Origin: Gemmatimonadota bacterium
GTDB lineage: Bacteria; Latescibacterota; UBA2968; UBA8231
Assembly (NCBI GenBank): GCA_018660835.1
Contig: JABJJN010000008.1
Span: forward strand, 1-46,976
Reading direction: 5' to 3'
Length of the DNA: 46,976 nt
Each line of letters begins with the position of its first letter. The stretch's first letter is position 1. Below the pieces are notes generated by a model. That model had not been told where the DNA came from. It searched no databases and saw only the letters and a program-made list of their open reading frames with translations. This document shows, piece by piece, positions 17,888-26,444 of this stretch. The translations under genes and the position numbers were made by a program.

Positions 17888-18721
17888 TTAAATCGGCGCG
17901 GCAGCGTTCTCCACGCCGCGCATCGCCCACTGCATCGCAGACCACGCGTCATCGGCGACCCAGCGATGGGTGGTTTCATTCACGCGTTGGGCGCCAGAGG
18001 GCGTCTCGGCCCACGTCTCAGGTCGTTCTATCTCGAGAGTCACAGGTGACGAGGCTACGAGAGGGTCGACGGCCTGCCAGTTTTCCACAGCCTGCTGGAT
18101 CGATGCGCGGATCAGGTCTCGTGCATCCACCGGTGCCAGATGGATGGCACACTCTTCTGCAAGCCCCTCCTTTACCGCGGCCGTCACGATGTTGGGCACC
18201 CAGGCCTCGGATTCGCGACAGGCGTGCGAGTCACCACTGGTATAGATCCAGGGCAGTCCAAACTGACCACATTGATACGCGGCAATCTGCATCTCCCCCA
18301 CTTCGCGCCCATTGATGCGGTACACGGTCTGATCCTTCGACATGGTGTGGGCCAGACAAGCATCAGGCGTTTTCGCCATAGCGTGCATCCCTACCTGCAC
18401 CAGCGCCTGCGCCCCGGCAACAAGACCTGGCAATGTCCGTGGCCGTCCGGTTCCGCGTGCGATCTTCACACCCGAGATCAGTTCTTCCACGAGAATGGTG
18501 CGTCCCGCACCATGGCCATCATTGATGTAGATATCTACCACACCGGCGTCGAAAAGTCCCTGCGCAGCGGCATTGACCTCACCTGTAAGCAACCTCTGAA
18601 TCTCGGCTCGATCGTAGACACCTCGCGCCATGGCCGCATCGTCGCGCCGGCGCGGATCCCACATGTCGATCCCGGCGACGCCCTCCATGTCCGTGACCAT
18701 GTAAACGGATTTCAACGTCAT
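17888..18721 (-). CDS. M55-family D-aminopeptidase (DppA-like)
   Basis: Zinc peptidase of 277 aa related to Bacillus DppA, which releases N-terminal D-residues from peptides and works as a decameric ring. Family motifs are present in order: TDMEGVAGI (metal-binding Asp and Glu), NDGHGAGRTI (the family NDxHG), VGMHAMAKTPDACLAHTM (His ligands) and YTSGDSHAC with GD. The preceding lysine-rich gene on the same strand is 35 bases upstream. Possible roles are D-peptide or peptidoglycan fragment salvage, with the M19 dipeptidase elsewhere in the window a functional relative. Confidence 0.9.
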   Translation of the reverse strand: MTLKSVYMVTDMEGVAGIDMWDPRRRDDAAMARGVYDRAEIQRLLTGEVNAAAQGLFDAGVVDIYINDGHGAGRTILVEELISGVKIARGTGRPRTLPGLVAGAQALVQVGMHAMAKTPDACLAHTMSKDQTVYRINGREVGEMQIAAYQCGQFGLPWIYTSGDSHACRESEAWVPNIVTAAVKEGLAEECAIHLAPVDARDLIRASIQQAVENWQAVDPLVASSPVTLEIERPETWAETPSGAQRVNETTHRWVADDAWSAMQWAMRGVENAAAPI

Positions 18722-18756
18722 GTGAGTCTCAGACTGTGTGAAGTTTCAGGATCATG

Positions 18757-18954
18757 TCAGCGACTCTGGTGCTTCTGCTCTCGTGTGATCTTGATCGGTC
18801 CGCCAACATGCCCTCTGCTCGTATCTCGTGGGGCAGGACCCCGCTGCTCAGCCTGGTTCTCGTCGCTGTCAGTTCGGATAGACTTCGTCTTTTTCTTGGC
18901 AGAGGTCTTCTTCTTCGTGACAACCCTCTTCTTCTTGATCTTCTTCTTTCCCAC
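18757..18954 (-). CDS. Small lysine-rich basic protein
   Basis: Protein of 65 aa starting at GTG 18954 with AAGGGAG about seven bases upstream. Residues 1-25 hold some fifteen Lys (KKKIKKKRVVTKKKTSAKKK), like the tails of histone H1-like or other nucleic-acid-binding proteins; the rest is polar with no fold signature. The good ribosome-binding site and codon use support a real gene. DNA or RNA binding is an inference from charge. Confidence 0.6.
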   Translation of the reverse strand: MGKKKIKKKRVVTKKKTSAKKKTKSIRTDSDENQAEQRGPAPRDTSRGHVGGPIKITREQKHQSR

Positions 18955-19081
18955 CTGAATCTCCCTTCACAACGTAGCAAAGCGGACGTCTCTTCTACTC
19001 GGAAGTTACGTATGCAGCCATGATAATCTCAATGGTGGATTAACGGATCGTTCAAACCGGCATATCTGCGAGACCATATTG

Positions 19082-19795
19082 CTACGTCACATCGAAGCGA
19101 ATACGGACCTCGTCGAGACAGACATAACCCTCCGGGAGCCGCGAACGCCAGACAGGATAGTCCTTCTCGGGACGCAGCTGATGTCGATCACCTTCTATGG
19201 CTCCCATAGGCTCGATTTTCAGTGGGTGCAGGACGAGGAGGATATCAACATTTACGTCTGCTAGAATCGTCGTGAGGGGCAGTTCGCCGTAAGACTCGGT
19301 ACGGTCGTGTCTTGCCTTCAGACAGCTCCACTGGGCTGTATCAGGGACCAGTGTAACGGTCTGCTCACTCCAGTCGGGTGTGATCTCAAAGCTCTGACCT
19401 GTCAGTAGCCAGCCCGAAACCAACCCATCCTGTGCGCCCTGGATCAGCAGGTGAAACTTGGCACCTTTGGCCTCGACCTCTCCTCGCAGACGCAGCGTAA
19501 ACTGCGCATTCGTGAAATCCGTCGGGCATCCCTGCAGGATGAACCGATTCTGCCCCTCTGTCTCGCGTTGGTGTTCTCCCGGTCGCCCGTCCGTGTTGAG
19601 CATGTAGAGCAGGTGCATGTAGCCGAGGCCCGGTGGCGCGTGATTGTAGTCTATCCACCACGGACTTCGACTTAGGGCGTAGCCATCATTGACCTCGAGG
19701 CGTGCCGGACCCCCAGCGTTGCTGATCCAGCCATACCAGCCGGCCGGTCCCTCGTCGAAGGTTTCGATGTATTCCACTGTTTCCGTGCCTTCCAC
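19082..19795 (-). CDS. Hypothetical beta-rich protein (carbohydrate-binding-like)
   Basis: Protein of 237 aa from GTG 19795. It is rich in aromatic and beta-strand segments (GPAGWYGWISNAGGPARL, SRSPWWIDYNHAPPGLGYMH, QFTLRLRGEVEAKGAKFHLL, SGWLLTGQSFEITPDWSEQT) and ends CLDEVRIRFDV. The pattern resembles jelly-roll carbohydrate-binding or LamG-like modules, but no catalytic motif is visible and there is no signal peptide. Family not recognised. It is divergent from the SMUG1-type gene. Confidence 0.62.
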   Translation of the reverse strand: MEGTETVEYIETFDEGPAGWYGWISNAGGPARLEVNDGYALSRSPWWIDYNHAPPGLGYMHLLYMLNTDGRPGEHQRETEGQNRFILQGCPTDFTNAQFTLRLRGEVEAKGAKFHLLIQGAQDGLVSGWLLTGQSFEITPDWSEQTVTLVPDTAQWSCLKARHDRTESYGELPLTTILADVNVDILLVLHPLKIEPMGAIEGDRHQLRPEKDYPVWRSRLPEGYVCLDEVRIRFDVT

Positions 19796-19942
19796 TCTGG
19801 TGTCCTCGTATCAGTCCCGATAGCGCGTGCGCCGCCCTCGCACGAACTGCCCTTGATCTCCTCGCCACTTGCCTGATGTGTGCCATCATCGAGATAACTA
19901 TGCACTCATGTCCTATCAGGCTGACCTTGATGCTGTGGTTTT

Positions 19943-20003
19943 GATACCAGGCCTGTATACTAGGCCTCATACTAGGCCTGATACTAGGCCTGATACTAGG
20001 TCC
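19943..20003 (+). repeat. 12-base tandem repeat (about 5 copies)
   Basis: Five near-identical units of the form GATACTAGGCCT run from 19943 to 20003, with one 13-base unit at 19955 and a diverged last unit ending GGTCC. ACTAGGCCT contains the 6-base palindrome AGGCCT in most copies. They lie in the 286-base gap between the divergent gene at 19795 and the uracil-DNA glycosylase start at 20082. Confidence 0.85.
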
Positions 20004-20081
20004 GACAAGCCGTTGAGCCAAACTCCATATGCCGTGAGATTCTGTACTGCCCTCAGAGTCTCCCCCCCTTTGGAAGCCCTC

Positions 20082-20804
20082 ATGCCCACCCCGCTCGTCA
20101 ATGCCGCTCGCGCCTTACGCCGCCAACTGCAGGACTTGTCCTTCGCCGCTCCTGTCACCCATGTCTACAACCCTCTCGACTATGCGCGACGCAGCCACGA
20201 GCAATATCTCACGCGGTGGGGCAGTGGCAGCAGGTCGGTGCTCTTTCTTGGGATGAATCCTGGTCCCTGGGGAATGGGACAGACAGGGGTCCCCTTTGGC
20301 GAGGTGGCTGCCGTCCGCGACTGGCTCGGGATTGAGACGCCCGTTTCACACCCCGACACAGAGCATCCGAAACGTCCAATAGATGGCTTCGCCTGCGCCC
20401 GCTCTGAAGTGAGTGGTCAACGTCTGTGGGGAATGTTTGCGGATCGATTCACGGATGCTGGCCAATTCTTCGCCGAGCACTTCGTCGCCAACTATTGTCC
20501 GCTCATGTTCATGGAAGAAACCGGTCGCAATCGCACCCCTGACAAGCTCCCGGCGCACGAACGCGAGGCCGTGCAGGGGCCCTGCGACGAACACCTACGA
20601 CGTCTCGTCGATGCCCTGCAGCCACGCTGGATCGTCGGCGTGGGTCGCTTTGCGCAGACCCAGGCGCAACGTGCCTTGCCTGACACGCAGGCGCAGATCG
20701 TTACGATCCTGCATCCGAGTCCGGCAAGCCCGATAGCCAACCGTGGTTGGGCGCCGCAGGCTAGCGCTCAGCTACAGAATCTGGGTATCTGGACAGGCGA
20801 ATGA
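20082..20804 (+). CDS. smug1: SMUG1-type uracil-DNA glycosylase
   Basis: Single-strand-selective monofunctional uracil-DNA glycosylase of 240 aa that removes uracil and oxidised pyrimidines from DNA. It has the SMUG1 active-site text FLGMNPGPWGMGQTGVPFGE, then VRDWLGIE, HPKRPIDGFACARSEVSGQR, NYCPLMFMEETGRNRTPDKL and LHPSPASPIANRGW, where the His of HPSP is the second catalytic element. SMUG1 is best known in animals but occurs sporadically in bacteria, so transfer is possible. The start ATG 20082 fits the family; the open frame upstream runs through the 12-base repeats. Confidence 0.93.
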   Translation: MPTPLVNAARALRRQLQDLSFAAPVTHVYNPLDYARRSHEQYLTRWGSGSRSVLFLGMNPGPWGMGQTGVPFGEVAAVRDWLGIETPVSHPDTEHPKRPIDGFACARSEVSGQRLWGMFADRFTDAGQFFAEHFVANYCPLMFMEETGRNRTPDKLPAHEREAVQGPCDEHLRRLVDALQPRWIVGVGRFAQTQAQRALPDTQAQIVTILHPSPASPIANRGWAPQASAQLQNLGIWTGE

Positions 20805-20904
20805 CCACACCCTCCAGAGTTTCGTAACCCTCTGTTTTCCTGTGACTTCACGCAGAAAAACAGGCGCTTGCTCAGAGACGATCGGTTGAGTATGTTCGCG
20901 CCAT

Positions 20905-21633
20905 ATGAGCGATACAACGATCACTGACGAGAAACTCTGGCATCTGCAGCACTGTCCCTTGTTTTCCGGTATCAGCAAACAAGAGATGGAGCACCTGCGG
21001 GACGTGACTGTCATGGTGAAGCTGGAGCCGGAAGATCTCATTCTGTCGGATCCGGATGATCCGAATGCCATCTGGTTTATCAAGGAAGGACTGATGTCGC
21101 TCACCTACGGTGATGCAGAAGGCAAGGATGCCACTGTGCTATTGCTCGGGCCCGGAGACCTGTTTGGCGCCATGGAGGGAGCGCAGACCCTCGACTACAG
21201 CCAAAGCCTCGTCGCCCTGAAATCCACGGTCCTTTGCCGCATGACGCAGCAGCAGATGGAAGCCCTGCTGAACAATCATCCTGACATTGGCTACCGAATC
21301 ACCAAATTCTCATGGCGCCGTATCGCCAGACTGCAGCAGCGCCTCGCCGAGATCATGACCAAACCGGTGCGCGTGCGCCTGGCGACACTGCTGCTCAACC
21401 TCGCAGATGAATACGGCGAGGACCTACCCACTGGCGGACGATCCCTTGGCCTGACGATCACCCACGATGACTTGGCGAGACTTGTCGGATCGAGTCGCGA
21501 GATGGTGAGCAAGGTCATGGGCACCTTCCGCGATGAGGGCCTCCTACAGGCGGGTCGCAAGCAGATTGACCTGGTGGACCGAGACGGGTTGGCGACCCTC
21601 GCCGAAGGCCGCGACGCGGCAGAAGTCGTATGA
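20905..21633 (+). CDS. Crp/Fnr-family transcription regulator (first gene of egt/transport operon)
   Basis: Regulator of 242 aa with an N-terminal cyclic-nucleotide-type beta-roll (LFSGISKQEMEHLRDVTVMV to VALKSTVLCRMTQQQMEALL) and a C-terminal winged helix whose recognition part is LTITHDDLARLVGSSREMVSKVMG. Only two Cys are present in the sensor half, so it lacks the four-Cys Fnr iron-sulfur site; a small molecule, nucleotide or redox thiol pair could be sensed. It is three bases from the next ABC ATPase gene and heads the operon ending in egtD, so it probably controls this operon. GTGACTTCAC (20842-20851) upstream is a short palindrome. Confidence 0.88.
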   Translation: MSDTTITDEKLWHLQHCPLFSGISKQEMEHLRDVTVMVKLEPEDLILSDPDDPNAIWFIKEGLMSLTYGDAEGKDATVLLLGPGDLFGAMEGAQTLDYSQSLVALKSTVLCRMTQQQMEALLNNHPDIGYRITKFSWRRIARLQQRLAEIMTKPVRVRLATLLLNLADEYGEDLPTGGRSLGLTITHDDLARLVGSSREMVSKVMGTFRDEGLLQAGRKQIDLVDRDGLATLAEGRDAAEVV

Positions 21634-21636
21634 ACC

Positions 21637-22386
21637 ATGCTTGAACTGAGGGGCGTAGCAAAACACTTCGGCGACACCATCGCTCTCCAGCCGACGGACC
21701 TGATCGCTGCATCGGGAAGCACGATGGTCTTGATCGGCCCGTCCGGATGTGGCAAGTCGACCCTCCTGCGCTTGATGCTGGGATTGATTCAGCCTGACGC
21801 GGGATCCGTCGCCATCGACGGCACCATCCTGGCCGAGCAGAATCTCGACACGCTGCGCCATCGTATTGGTTATGTCATTCAGGATGGTGGCCTGTTCCCG
21901 CATTTGCGCGCCGGCGAAAATGTCAGCCTTCTCGCTCGCCACCTCGACTGGACGCCAGACCGAATTCACACACGACTGCGAGAACTGGCCGAACTCACCC
22001 ACTTCCCCGTGGACGCCCTCGACCGCTATCCGGCTCAGCTCTCAGGTGGTCAGAGGCAACGTGTGGGGCTGATGCGTGCCCTCATGCTCGAACCTGACTT
22101 GCTCTTGCTCGACGAACCACTCGGCGCACTGGACCCCATTGTCAGATCCGACCTGCAGAATGATCTGCGCGACATCTTCCGTGGCCTCGGGAAAACAGTC
22201 GTGATGGTCACCCACGATATGGGCGAGGCAGGGTTTTTCGGCGACCAGATCGCCCTGATGCGTGAGGGGCGGATTGTCCAACAGGGTACGTTGACCGATC
22301 TGCTGACGAAACCAGCAGAGGAATTCGTCGAGCGATTCATCAACGCCCAGAGAACGACCCTGCACGTCTTGGGCGGGACAAGCTGA
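21637..22386 (+). CDS. ABC transporter ATPase, OpuCA/EgtV-like
   Basis: ATP-binding subunit of 249 aa. Walker A is GPSGCGKST, the Q-loop is YVIQDGGLFPHL, the signature is LSGGQRQRVGLMRAL, Walker B is LLLLDEP, and the switch His is in VMVTHDMGEA. The YVIQDGGLFPH form is that of the glycine-betaine/choline/ergothioneine importers (OpuC, OsmV, EgtV). No C-terminal CBS domains are present. Its stop and the next start share a base (TGATG), so it is translationally coupled to its permease partner. Confidence 0.9.
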   Translation: MLELRGVAKHFGDTIALQPTDLIAASGSTMVLIGPSGCGKSTLLRLMLGLIQPDAGSVAIDGTILAEQNLDTLRHRIGYVIQDGGLFPHLRAGENVSLLARHLDWTPDRIHTRLRELAELTHFPVDALDRYPAQLSGGQRQRVGLMRALMLEPDLLLLDEPLGALDPIVRSDLQNDLRDIFRGLGKTVVMVTHDMGEAGFFGDQIALMREGRIVQQGTLTDLLTKPAEEFVERFINAQRTTLHVLGGTS

Positions 22387-23879
22387 TGCGGCCCTGGCGC
22401 ACCATCCTCACTGCCCTGCTCCTGTGCACACCCGCCATAGCAGAAGACCCCGTCCTGCACGTTGGTTCGAAATCCTTCACGGAGAGTGTCATTCTCGGTG
22501 ACATGCTGCAGCAATTGGCACAGACCAGGGGCTACGAGACCGAGCATGAACGAGAACTGGGCGGGACACGAATCCTGTGGAACTCTCTGCTCGCTGGTGA
22601 GCTTGATGCCTATGTGGAATACACGGGCACCATCGCCCAGGAAATTCTCGGCAACGAGGGCATGATCGATGAAGCCGCGATGCGGGCGCGCGTAGAAGAA
22701 CATGGACTACGCATGACACGCCCTCTCGGTTTCAACAATACCTATGCCATCGGTGTCACTAGCCATGTGGCAGAACGTCGAGGACTGGAGACGATTTCTG
22801 ACCTCGTCGCCCATCCGGAACTCGTGCTCGGCTTCAGCAACGAGTTCATGGATCGAGGTGATGGTTGGCCCGGTCTGCGCATGCACTACCAGCTACCACA
22901 CCAGGACGTGAGTGGCCTCGAGCACGCGCTTGCCTATCGCGCCCTGGAAGCGGGACAACTCGACGCGACCGATTTCTACTCAACCGATGCAGAAATCGAC
23001 TTTTATGGGTTTGTCGCCCTCAGAGACGATCGCGAGTATTTCCCCACCTATCACGCCGTCATCCTGTATCGCGCTGATCTTGAAGAGCGTGCACCCCATC
23101 TCGCGGCAGCCTTTCACAGCCTCGAAAACCGCATCGATGCCGTCTCCATGGCGAAGATGAACAAGCGTGCGAAGATCGATCGCGTCCACGAACAGCAGGT
23201 TGCTGCCGACTTTCTCGCCGAGACCTTCGGCACGATCGCCGAACTCGAGATACTGAATCGACCTCAGAGACTGTGGAAGACGACGATCGAGCACCTGACT
23301 CTCGTCGGCCTCTCACTTTTGGCAGCGATCCTGGTCGCCGTGCCCCTGGGGATTGTCTCAGCCCGATATCGGCAACTCGGCCAGGCCGTGCTGGGCCTCA
23401 GCGGCATTATCCAAACGATTCCCGCCTTTGCCTTGCTCGCCTTTATGATCCCTCTCGTGGGACTGGGCGGACCGTCGGCCATCTGCGCACTCTTCCTGTA
23501 TTCTCTGCTCCCCATCGTCCGCAATACCTACACGGGGCTGACGGACACCCCCTTGCATCTGCGCGAATCTGCGGCGGCACTCGGATTGCCATCTGGCAAG
23601 CGTCTACGCTGGATTGAACTTCCCATGGCATCGCGGTCGATCCTGGCAGGAATCAAGACATCTGCCGTGATCAATGTGGGGTTTGCCACACTCGGCGCCT
23701 TTGTTGGCGCAGGTGGGTTCGGTCAACCGATCCTGACCGGCATCCGCCTCGCCGATACGGCTCTGATTCTCGAGGGAGCCATCCCTGCTGCCTTGCTTGC
23801 CTTGTTAGTCCAGTGGCTCTTTGAGTTGTCAGAGAGAATCCTTGTACCTGCTGGCCTGCGACTACAGCCAACAGACTAA
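22386..23879 (+). CDS. Fused solute-binding protein/permease, OpuC/EgtU-like
   Basis: Protein of 497 aa. After a signal sequence (MRPWRTILTALLLCTPAIA), residues 22-295 are an OpuAC/YehZ-type binding domain with VGSKSFTESVILGDMLQQL, GGTRILWNSLLAGELDAYVE and YTGTIAQEILG. Residues 300-490 form a permease of about six helices with the EAA-type loop ESAAALGLPSGKRLRWIELP and GAGGFGQPILTGIRL. The order is binding domain first, the reverse of the known EgtU/OpuB fusions as far as I recall. Co-operonic location with egtD suggests import of ergothioneine, selenoneine, hercynine or a betaine precursor; the substrate is inferred, not shown. Confidence 0.87.
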   Translation: MRPWRTILTALLLCTPAIAEDPVLHVGSKSFTESVILGDMLQQLAQTRGYETEHERELGGTRILWNSLLAGELDAYVEYTGTIAQEILGNEGMIDEAAMRARVEEHGLRMTRPLGFNNTYAIGVTSHVAERRGLETISDLVAHPELVLGFSNEFMDRGDGWPGLRMHYQLPHQDVSGLEHALAYRALEAGQLDATDFYSTDAEIDFYGFVALRDDREYFPTYHAVILYRADLEERAPHLAAAFHSLENRIDAVSMAKMNKRAKIDRVHEQQVAADFLAETFGTIAELEILNRPQRLWKTTIEHLTLVGLSLLAAILVAVPLGIVSARYRQLGQAVLGLSGIIQTIPAFALLAFMIPLVGLGGPSAICALFLYSLLPIVRNTYTGLTDTPLHLRESAAALGLPSGKRLRWIELPMASRSILAGIKTSAVINVGFATLGAFVGAGGFGQPILTGIRLADTALILEGAIPAALLALLVQWLFELSERILVPAGLRLQPTD

Positions 23880-23903
23880 CTACGCACGCGACTGGAGGCC
23901 TCG

Positions 23904-24917
23904 ATCACGCAGTTCCAGCCACTTTCTACACATGGCACGCCCCGGGGCCTGACCCTGGTCGGATCTACACAGCAAAGTGCCAAGACTGACCTCGCCGCCG
24001 ATGTACGCGAAGGTCTTACAAACACACAAAAGTGGCTGCCGTGCCTCTATTTTTATGACGAAGTGGGCTCGCAACTGTTCGAGCAGATCTGCGAGCTGCC
24101 GGAATACTACCCGACCCGCACAGAGGCGGCGATCCTGGCAAGCTGCGCTGACGATCTGGTTGCACACCTTCAGCATCACGTGGATCTCGTCGAACTTGGC
24201 TCAGGGAGTGCGACCAAGACACGCCTCGTGCTTGAAGCACTGCTAAGACGCCACGAACAGCTGCGTTTTATCCCCGTCGACATCTCTCGTTCGATCCTCG
24301 AAGAGAGCTCAAGGGCCCTGGTCGGCGATTACGATCAGCTGGAAGTCTATGCCGTCGCCGGAGAGTATCATGATGGACTGGATTTCCTCAAAGAGCAGGG
24401 CGGGCCACCCCGGCTGATTCTGTGGCTGGGCTCAAATGTGGGGAATTTTCAACGCGATGATGCCGTCCATTTCTTGCAGCGACTACATACGACGATGCGA
24501 CCAGACGATCGCTTCCTGATTGGCATCGACCTGCGAAAGGACGCAGCCATCCTCGAGTCAGCCTATGACGACGCGGCGGGAGTCACTGCTGCCTTCAACA
24601 AGAATCTGCTGACACGTATCAATCGCGAACTCGGGGCAGACTTCGATCTGGACGCCTTCTCTCATGAGGCTCGGTGGAACCAGGATGCGGGAAGAGTGGA
24701 AATGCATCTGGTCAGCGAGATCGCTCAATCCGTTCACATCGCTGCAATCGACCTAATGGTCGAGTTCGAAGGCAGTGAGAGCATTCATACAGAAAACTCG
24801 TACAAATACTCGCCGGACGAGATTCAGGCCCTGGCCACCTCGAGTCACTTCGGCATGGAGTGCCAGTGGTTCGACGAAGCCCGCCGCTTTTCCGTCAATC
24901 TCTGGCACCCGAAGTAA
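23904..24917 (+). CDS. egtD: L-histidine N-alpha-methyltransferase EgtD (apparent ATC start)
   Basis: SAM-dependent enzyme that trimethylates histidine to hercynine, the imidazole partner needed for ergothioneine or selenoneine. An apparent GTG start at 24063 lies inside the conserved N-terminus: the same frame upstream reads ADVREGLTNTQKWLPCLYFY then DEVGSQLFEQICELPEYYPT, the standard EgtD text. From the stop of the permease gene (23879) to 24063 the frame has no ATG, GTG or TTG. The best initiation signal is GGAGG at 23894-23898, five bases before ATC 23904, giving 337 aa. Other motifs are LVELGSGSATKTRLVL, LILWLGSNVGNF and MHLVSE. Exact start is uncertain (CTG 23892 or 23949 are alternatives); family assignment is secure. 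Confidence 0.9.
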   Translation: MTQFQPLSTHGTPRGLTLVGSTQQSAKTDLAADVREGLTNTQKWLPCLYFYDEVGSQLFEQICELPEYYPTRTEAAILASCADDLVAHLQHHVDLVELGSGSATKTRLVLEALLRRHEQLRFIPVDISRSILEESSRALVGDYDQLEVYAVAGEYHDGLDFLKEQGGPPRLILWLGSNVGNFQRDDAVHFLQRLHTTMRPDDRFLIGIDLRKDAAILESAYDDAAGVTAAFNKNLLTRINRELGADFDLDAFSHEARWNQDAGRVEMHLVSEIAQSVHIAAIDLMVEFEGSESIHTENSYKYSPDEIQALATSSHFGMECQWFDEARRFSVNLWHPK

Positions 24918-24940
24918 GCCAGGCGCAGCAGTCGTTCCGT

Positions 24941-26437
24941 CTAGTCGTAGGTAAAAACGGTTCCTGGACGGACCCGCAGACGTCTTCGGATGATCTGCGA
25001 AATCGTATCGATTCCCACATTGAGCAATGCCGTCGCGCCGATCAGAAAAACGGCCTTGTCGATCGCGTCTTCTGCGATGGCCGAATCGATGAAGAAACCC
25101 AGCGTCCGAATACCGAGGATGCCGAGAATTGCGGACTCGCGCATCATGACCTCCCATCGGTAGAACAGGAACGCGAGGAATGGCCCATAGACTCGCGGCA
25201 GCACCTCGAATAGATAGCGGTCTGATCGTCGTTGGGGTTGATCGACACGCAGATTCAGCGTGTTGGCGTGCCCGCCCGTGAGGTGACTGAGGATCGCCCC
25301 ATTGTGCAACAGAATTGCGACCACGGCAGGCAGCATCGAAGGGCCCCACAACTGCAACAGAGCGTATGCGAGGATGTATTCCGGTGTCGTGCGCAGGACG
25401 ATGAGACCGTAGTGGGACAGGGCACGCCCAAAACGACCATTGAAGTGACGACAGATGGCGGGGAAGGCAAGCAAGGTAAACACCCCCGTACCGACGAGAG
25501 CAATCTGGGTCAACAGGATGGTGTTCCATGCCCCCGGGACAACCTCCGTCGCCGTCAGGTCCCAGGCCCAACGCCCAATCTCCATCAGATCGAAAACAAC
25601 CTCGCCCGTGCCCGCATAATAACCATCACTGCGCATTGGCCAGGGCAGAATCTCGTATGTAAGGAAACGTCGGACATTGTCCCAGGACAGATGGACATCC
25701 GTCGAGATCAACGCGAAGGAAACAGCGATGTAGATCGGTACGAGCCGCGGTCGTACCCACCAGCGCAGAGAGGCGATCAGCAGATAAAATGCATAGAGCA
25801 GAGCAGGCGCTTCTGCGTAGAGTCCCTCGCGAAAGGCCGTCTCCAGATGAAAACCCAGCGTCGGCAGGCCGATGAAGCCGAGGATGGCACTGGAACGCAG
25901 TGCACACTCGAGTCGGTAGGAGGTGTAGGCGCGCAGATCGGGATAGGCAACGGGGAGAACGCCATAGAAGAAACGACTCAGTTTGCCGCTCGCCGCCGGC
26001 AAACCAGCAAGAGGGCGACGATCAGCTTCCTGCAGGATCTCGGCGTATACCTTGGCGAAGACCCCCGCATAGGGAATGCCGATGGCGAGGATTCCGCAGA
26101 TGGGGGTGAGTCCGACGACAGGCAGGAAGAGGAATGCCCAGAACAGTTCGTGCACTGCGCGCACACATGCGCAAAAGGCACGGACCGTAACTGATTGATT
26201 GAACACAGCCGCCAACAGGCTGCCACCGGCAACACCCAGTGCCAGACCGCAGAAGGCAAAGGTGATCGTATTCACGAGCGCGTCGCCTACACGGGACAGG
26301 GCCGACACGTCTGGCGTAAGAAACCCCCAGCCGATTCGACCCAACTCCCCCCATGGCTCGAGGGTGCTGATCTCCAGATCGGCACCGACGAGACATAGTA
26401 CTGCGACGCCGACGAAACCAAGACTCGTGCGCAGCAC
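24941..26437 (-). CDS. Tandem-fused PhnE-type ABC permease (predicted selenium oxyanion importer)
   Basis: Inner-membrane protein of 498 aa starting at GTG 26437, seven bases after the stop of the ATPase gene. It holds two homologous permease halves: the first ends with VLPVAYPDLRAYTSYRLECA and RSSAILGFIGLPTLGFHLET, the second with VLPRVYGPFLAFLFYRWEVM and RESAILGILGIRTLGFFIDS. These are the ATPase-contact loops of PhnE-type phosphonate permeases. Fusion makes one chain supply both halves of the channel. It is the last gene of the selD-binding protein-ATPase-permease operon, supporting a role in uptake of selenate/selenite. It ends 24 bases from the convergent egtD stop. Confidence 0.88.
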   Translation of the reverse strand: MLRTSLGFVGVAVLCLVGADLEISTLEPWGELGRIGWGFLTPDVSALSRVGDALVNTITFAFCGLALGVAGGSLLAAVFNQSVTVRAFCACVRAVHELFWAFLFLPVVGLTPICGILAIGIPYAGVFAKVYAEILQEADRRPLAGLPAASGKLSRFFYGVLPVAYPDLRAYTSYRLECALRSSAILGFIGLPTLGFHLETAFREGLYAEAPALLYAFYLLIASLRWWVRPRLVPIYIAVSFALISTDVHLSWDNVRRFLTYEILPWPMRSDGYYAGTGEVVFDLMEIGRWAWDLTATEVVPGAWNTILLTQIALVGTGVFTLLAFPAICRHFNGRFGRALSHYGLIVLRTTPEYILAYALLQLWGPSMLPAVVAILLHNGAILSHLTGGHANTLNLRVDQPQRRSDRYLFEVLPRVYGPFLAFLFYRWEVMMRESAILGILGIRTLGFFIDSAIAEDAIDKAVFLIGATALLNVGIDTISQIIRRRLRVRPGTVFTYD

Positions 26438-26444
26438 CTGTTAC

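Noticed and set aside
24063..24917. egtD starting at GTG 24063
   Set aside because: The conserved EgtD N-terminus (ADVREGLTNTQKWLP, YFYDEVGSQLF) is upstream in the same frame, so this start would remove it.
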